A stretch of 64,000 bases of DNA, from positions 1-64,000 of the forward strand of contig NZ_AUDN01000022.1 in assembly GCF_000425485.1 (NCBI RefSeq), in the 5' to 3' direction. Shown in pieces: positions 62,631-64,000 of the stretch; the stretch's first letter is position 1; each line of letters starts with the position of its first letter. This stretch comes from Flavobacterium tegetincola DSM 22377. Its GTDB lineage: Bacteria; Bacteroidota; Bacteroidia; Flavobacteriales; Flavobacteriaceae. The notes beneath the pieces are model-generated. The model did no database searches and was not told the origin of the DNA. It saw only the letters and a program-made list of their open reading frames with translations. A program made the translations under genes and the position numbers.

Positions 62631-63038
62631 TTAAAACTCAAAATTACAGTTTTCACATTTGTAATTATACTTATTGTAGATTGGTAAAGCCATTACTAGA
62701 AATGAAAACAAAAATGAAAATAAGGATTTAAAATTTTTTACAGTGGTAAGTAATTGGGCTTTTTCGGTACCACAATTTGGACATTTGATTAATTTTCCCT
62801 CATCATCCACTGAAAATTTACTGATTTCAGAAAAGATTTTCACTGCTTTTTCATAGTCTTCGGCTTTAACAAACAGCTTTACCCCGCCAATTGCATTGCT
62901 TAAAAAAGGGTCAGAATCGATGGTGTGATTGTCACGCACAAAAACGGCTACGCCTTCCGATTCCAGCTTTGCTTTGTAAATAAACGCCTCGCTTGAATAT
63001 TGAAATTCACCCACTTTATTGAAAATTTTTTCTTCCAT
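62631..63038 (-). CDS. DUF2007-type protein with C-terminal zinc-ribbon cysteines
   Basis: A 135-residue protein. Residues 5-75 show the DUF2007 (PII-like signal transducer) pattern: SSEAFIYKAKLESEGVAVFV, GGVKLFVKAEDYEKAVKIF. Then LIKCPNCGTEK and, after one membrane segment (about 102-122), YKCENCNFEF, two CxxC pairs that could form a split zinc ribbon around the helix. Function unknown. It is 13 bases after bioF and probably in its transcript. Confidence 0.8.
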   Translation of the reverse strand: MEEKIFNKVGEFQYSSEAFIYKAKLESEGVAVFVRDNHTIDSDPFLSNAIGGVKLFVKAEDYEKAVKIFSEISKFSVDDEGKLIKCPNCGTEKAQLLTTVKNFKSLFSFLFSFLVMALPIYNKYNYKCENCNFEF

Positions 63039-63051
63039 GTTTTTTTGTTTT

Positions 63052-64000
63052 CTAAAATAGATGTGAACAAAGCAATCCTAATAATTGTGTGATTTCTTTT
63101 TCGGAATTAAAACTGTGCAAACAAATTCGCAAGCGTTCTTGGCCTTCAGGAACCGTGGGCGATAAAATGGCTTTTACATTAAAACCTTGACTTTGCAACT
63201 GAAAAGCGGTATTTTTTGCATTTTCATTTCCAGGAATTACCGCACATTGAATTGAGGACTTACTTCTAACAAATAATGGTTTTAAACCCAATAACTGTTT
63301 TTGCTGATTGAAAATAGTGATGTTATACCGCAGTTTTTCTCGAGCTTCAATGTTTTGTACCAAATGTTGATACGCGACTTGAATGGTAGCTACTGCATGT
63401 GGTGAAAGTCCAGTGGTGTAAATCAAACTTCGAGCGAAATTTATCAAATAGGATTTCAATGCATCGCTTCCTAAAATTACAGCTCCATGACATCCTAGAC
63501 CTTTTCCAAAAGTGATTATTCGTGCAAAAATAAGTTTTTGCAAGTGCAACATTTGTACTAATCCTTCGCCTTGTTCGCCAAAGACGCCTAAAGCATGGGC
63601 TTCGTCAACAATGAAGTACGCATCGTGTTTTTTACAAAGACTCGCGATTTCTTCAATAGGAGGTGTATCGCCGTCCATTGAAAAAACAGATTCTGTAACT
63701 ACGTAAATTGTGGTTTCGGGATTTGATTTGGCTTTTAAAATCAAACGTTCCAAATCCTCGTCGTCGTTGTGCTTGAACTTATAGGAGTATGCGTTCGATA
63801 GTTGAATACCGTCCCGAATGGAAGCATGAATCAACTCGTCATATAAAATGCAATCGCCTTTTTGCGGTACAGCACTAAAGAATCCAATATTGGCATCATA
63901 GCCAGAATTAAACAATAACGCGTTTTCAGCATCATGAAAAGCAGCGATTTTATGCTCTGTCTCTGTGTATAAATTATGATTTCCTGTGAGCAGTCGAGAG
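63052..64000 (-). CDS. bioF: 8-amino-7-oxononanoate synthase (5' end cut by window)
   Basis: Condenses pimeloyl thioester and alanine to KAPA; PLP-dependent. The frame stays open to the window end, where it reads SRLLTGNHNLYTETEHKIAA, so about 316 residues are visible and the N-terminus (about 60 residues) lies beyond. Marks: NSGYDANIGFFS, IVDEAHALGVFGEQGEG and the PLP lysine in TFGKGLGCHGAVI. It starts the reverse-strand biotin cluster, with DUF2007 next. Confidence 0.93.
   Translation of the reverse strand, partial: SRLLTGNHNLYTETEHKIAAFHDAENALLFNSGYDANIGFFSAVPQKGDCILYDELIHASIRDGIQLSNAYSYKFKHNDDEDLERLILKAKSNPETTIYVVTESVFSMDGDTPPIEEIASLCKKHDAYFIVDEAHALGVFGEQGEGLVQMLHLQKLIFARIITFGKGLGCHGAVILGSDALKSYLINFARSLIYTTGLSPHAVATIQVAYQHLVQNIEAREKLRYNITIFNQQKQLLGLKPLFVRSKSSIQCAVIPGNENAKNTAFQLQSQGFNVKAILSPTVPEGQERLRICLHSFNSEKEITQLLGLLCSHLF

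Overview
The window is AT-rich chromosomal DNA from a member of the Bacteroidota, family Flavobacteriaceae, most likely Flavobacterium or a close relative. The evidence is an ssb-gldE-gldD gliding-motility cluster, C-terminal type IX secretion (T9SS) sorting domains on two long secreted proteins and on one gene relic, many MKK-type signal peptides and lipoboxes, and recurrent TAnnTTTG (-7) promoter boxes such as TATATTTG and TATTTTTG. Several genes appear to start at TTG, and no obvious Shine-Dalgarno sites were seen. No 16S rRNA gene is present, so the genus is an inference.

Layout. 1-5.2 kb: a cut-off GIY-YIG gene, tRNA-Asn with a decayed tandem copy, the RseP site-2 protease, an M1 aminopeptidase with a T9SS tail, and a lipoprotein. 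5.3-19.2 kb: serS, a TPR protein, a DUF4286 protein, rsmA overlapping mgtE, then an alpha-2-macroglobulin lipoprotein with a CLEQ thioester motif directly followed by penicillin-binding protein 1C. 19.5-27.3 kb: RNase G, a 30-residue COX24/bS22-like basic protein, HU, divergent mutY, ssb-gldE-gldD, a heavy-metal-associated lipoprotein, and an EamA transporter. 27.2-37 kb: a decayed T9SS tail, a paired M16 protease system, rplU-rpmA, two unknown secreted proteins, recX and dgt. 37-43.7 kb: a DUF3078 protein, dxs/tadA with facing promoter boxes, a second EamA transporter, pth, and a small C1q-like secreted protein. 43.7-51.2 kb: a 1.1-kb non-coding stretch with a 21-bp periodic repeat, upstream of a 2026-residue multidomain T9SS adhesin. 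51.2-53.3 kb: rplY-prs and tRNA-Leu.

53.3-56.1 kb is a small accessory island next to tRNA-Leu. It holds a frameshifted REP-associated transposase with GTTGCAAAC-core palindromes, and an orphan Rhs tip whose C-terminus looks like a toxin domain (possibly polymorphic toxin type 44). Eight bases after the Rhs gene comes a small lipoprotein that is a good candidate for its immunity protein. This is the most interesting part of the window.

56.2-64 kb is a biotin cluster (bioF cut by the window end, bioD, bioA). It also carries a KAS-type ketosynthase and an inserted Uma2-family gene. It is interrupted by a stress-type operon: small membrane protein, TraB/GumN protein, ECF sigma factor and probable anti-sigma partner, behind a candidate ECF promoter.

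Intergenic regions contain hairpins, palindromes and pyrimidine-rich simple repeats that look like dispersed elements; most are described separately below. Domain names rest on recognition of motifs by eye; no database search was run.
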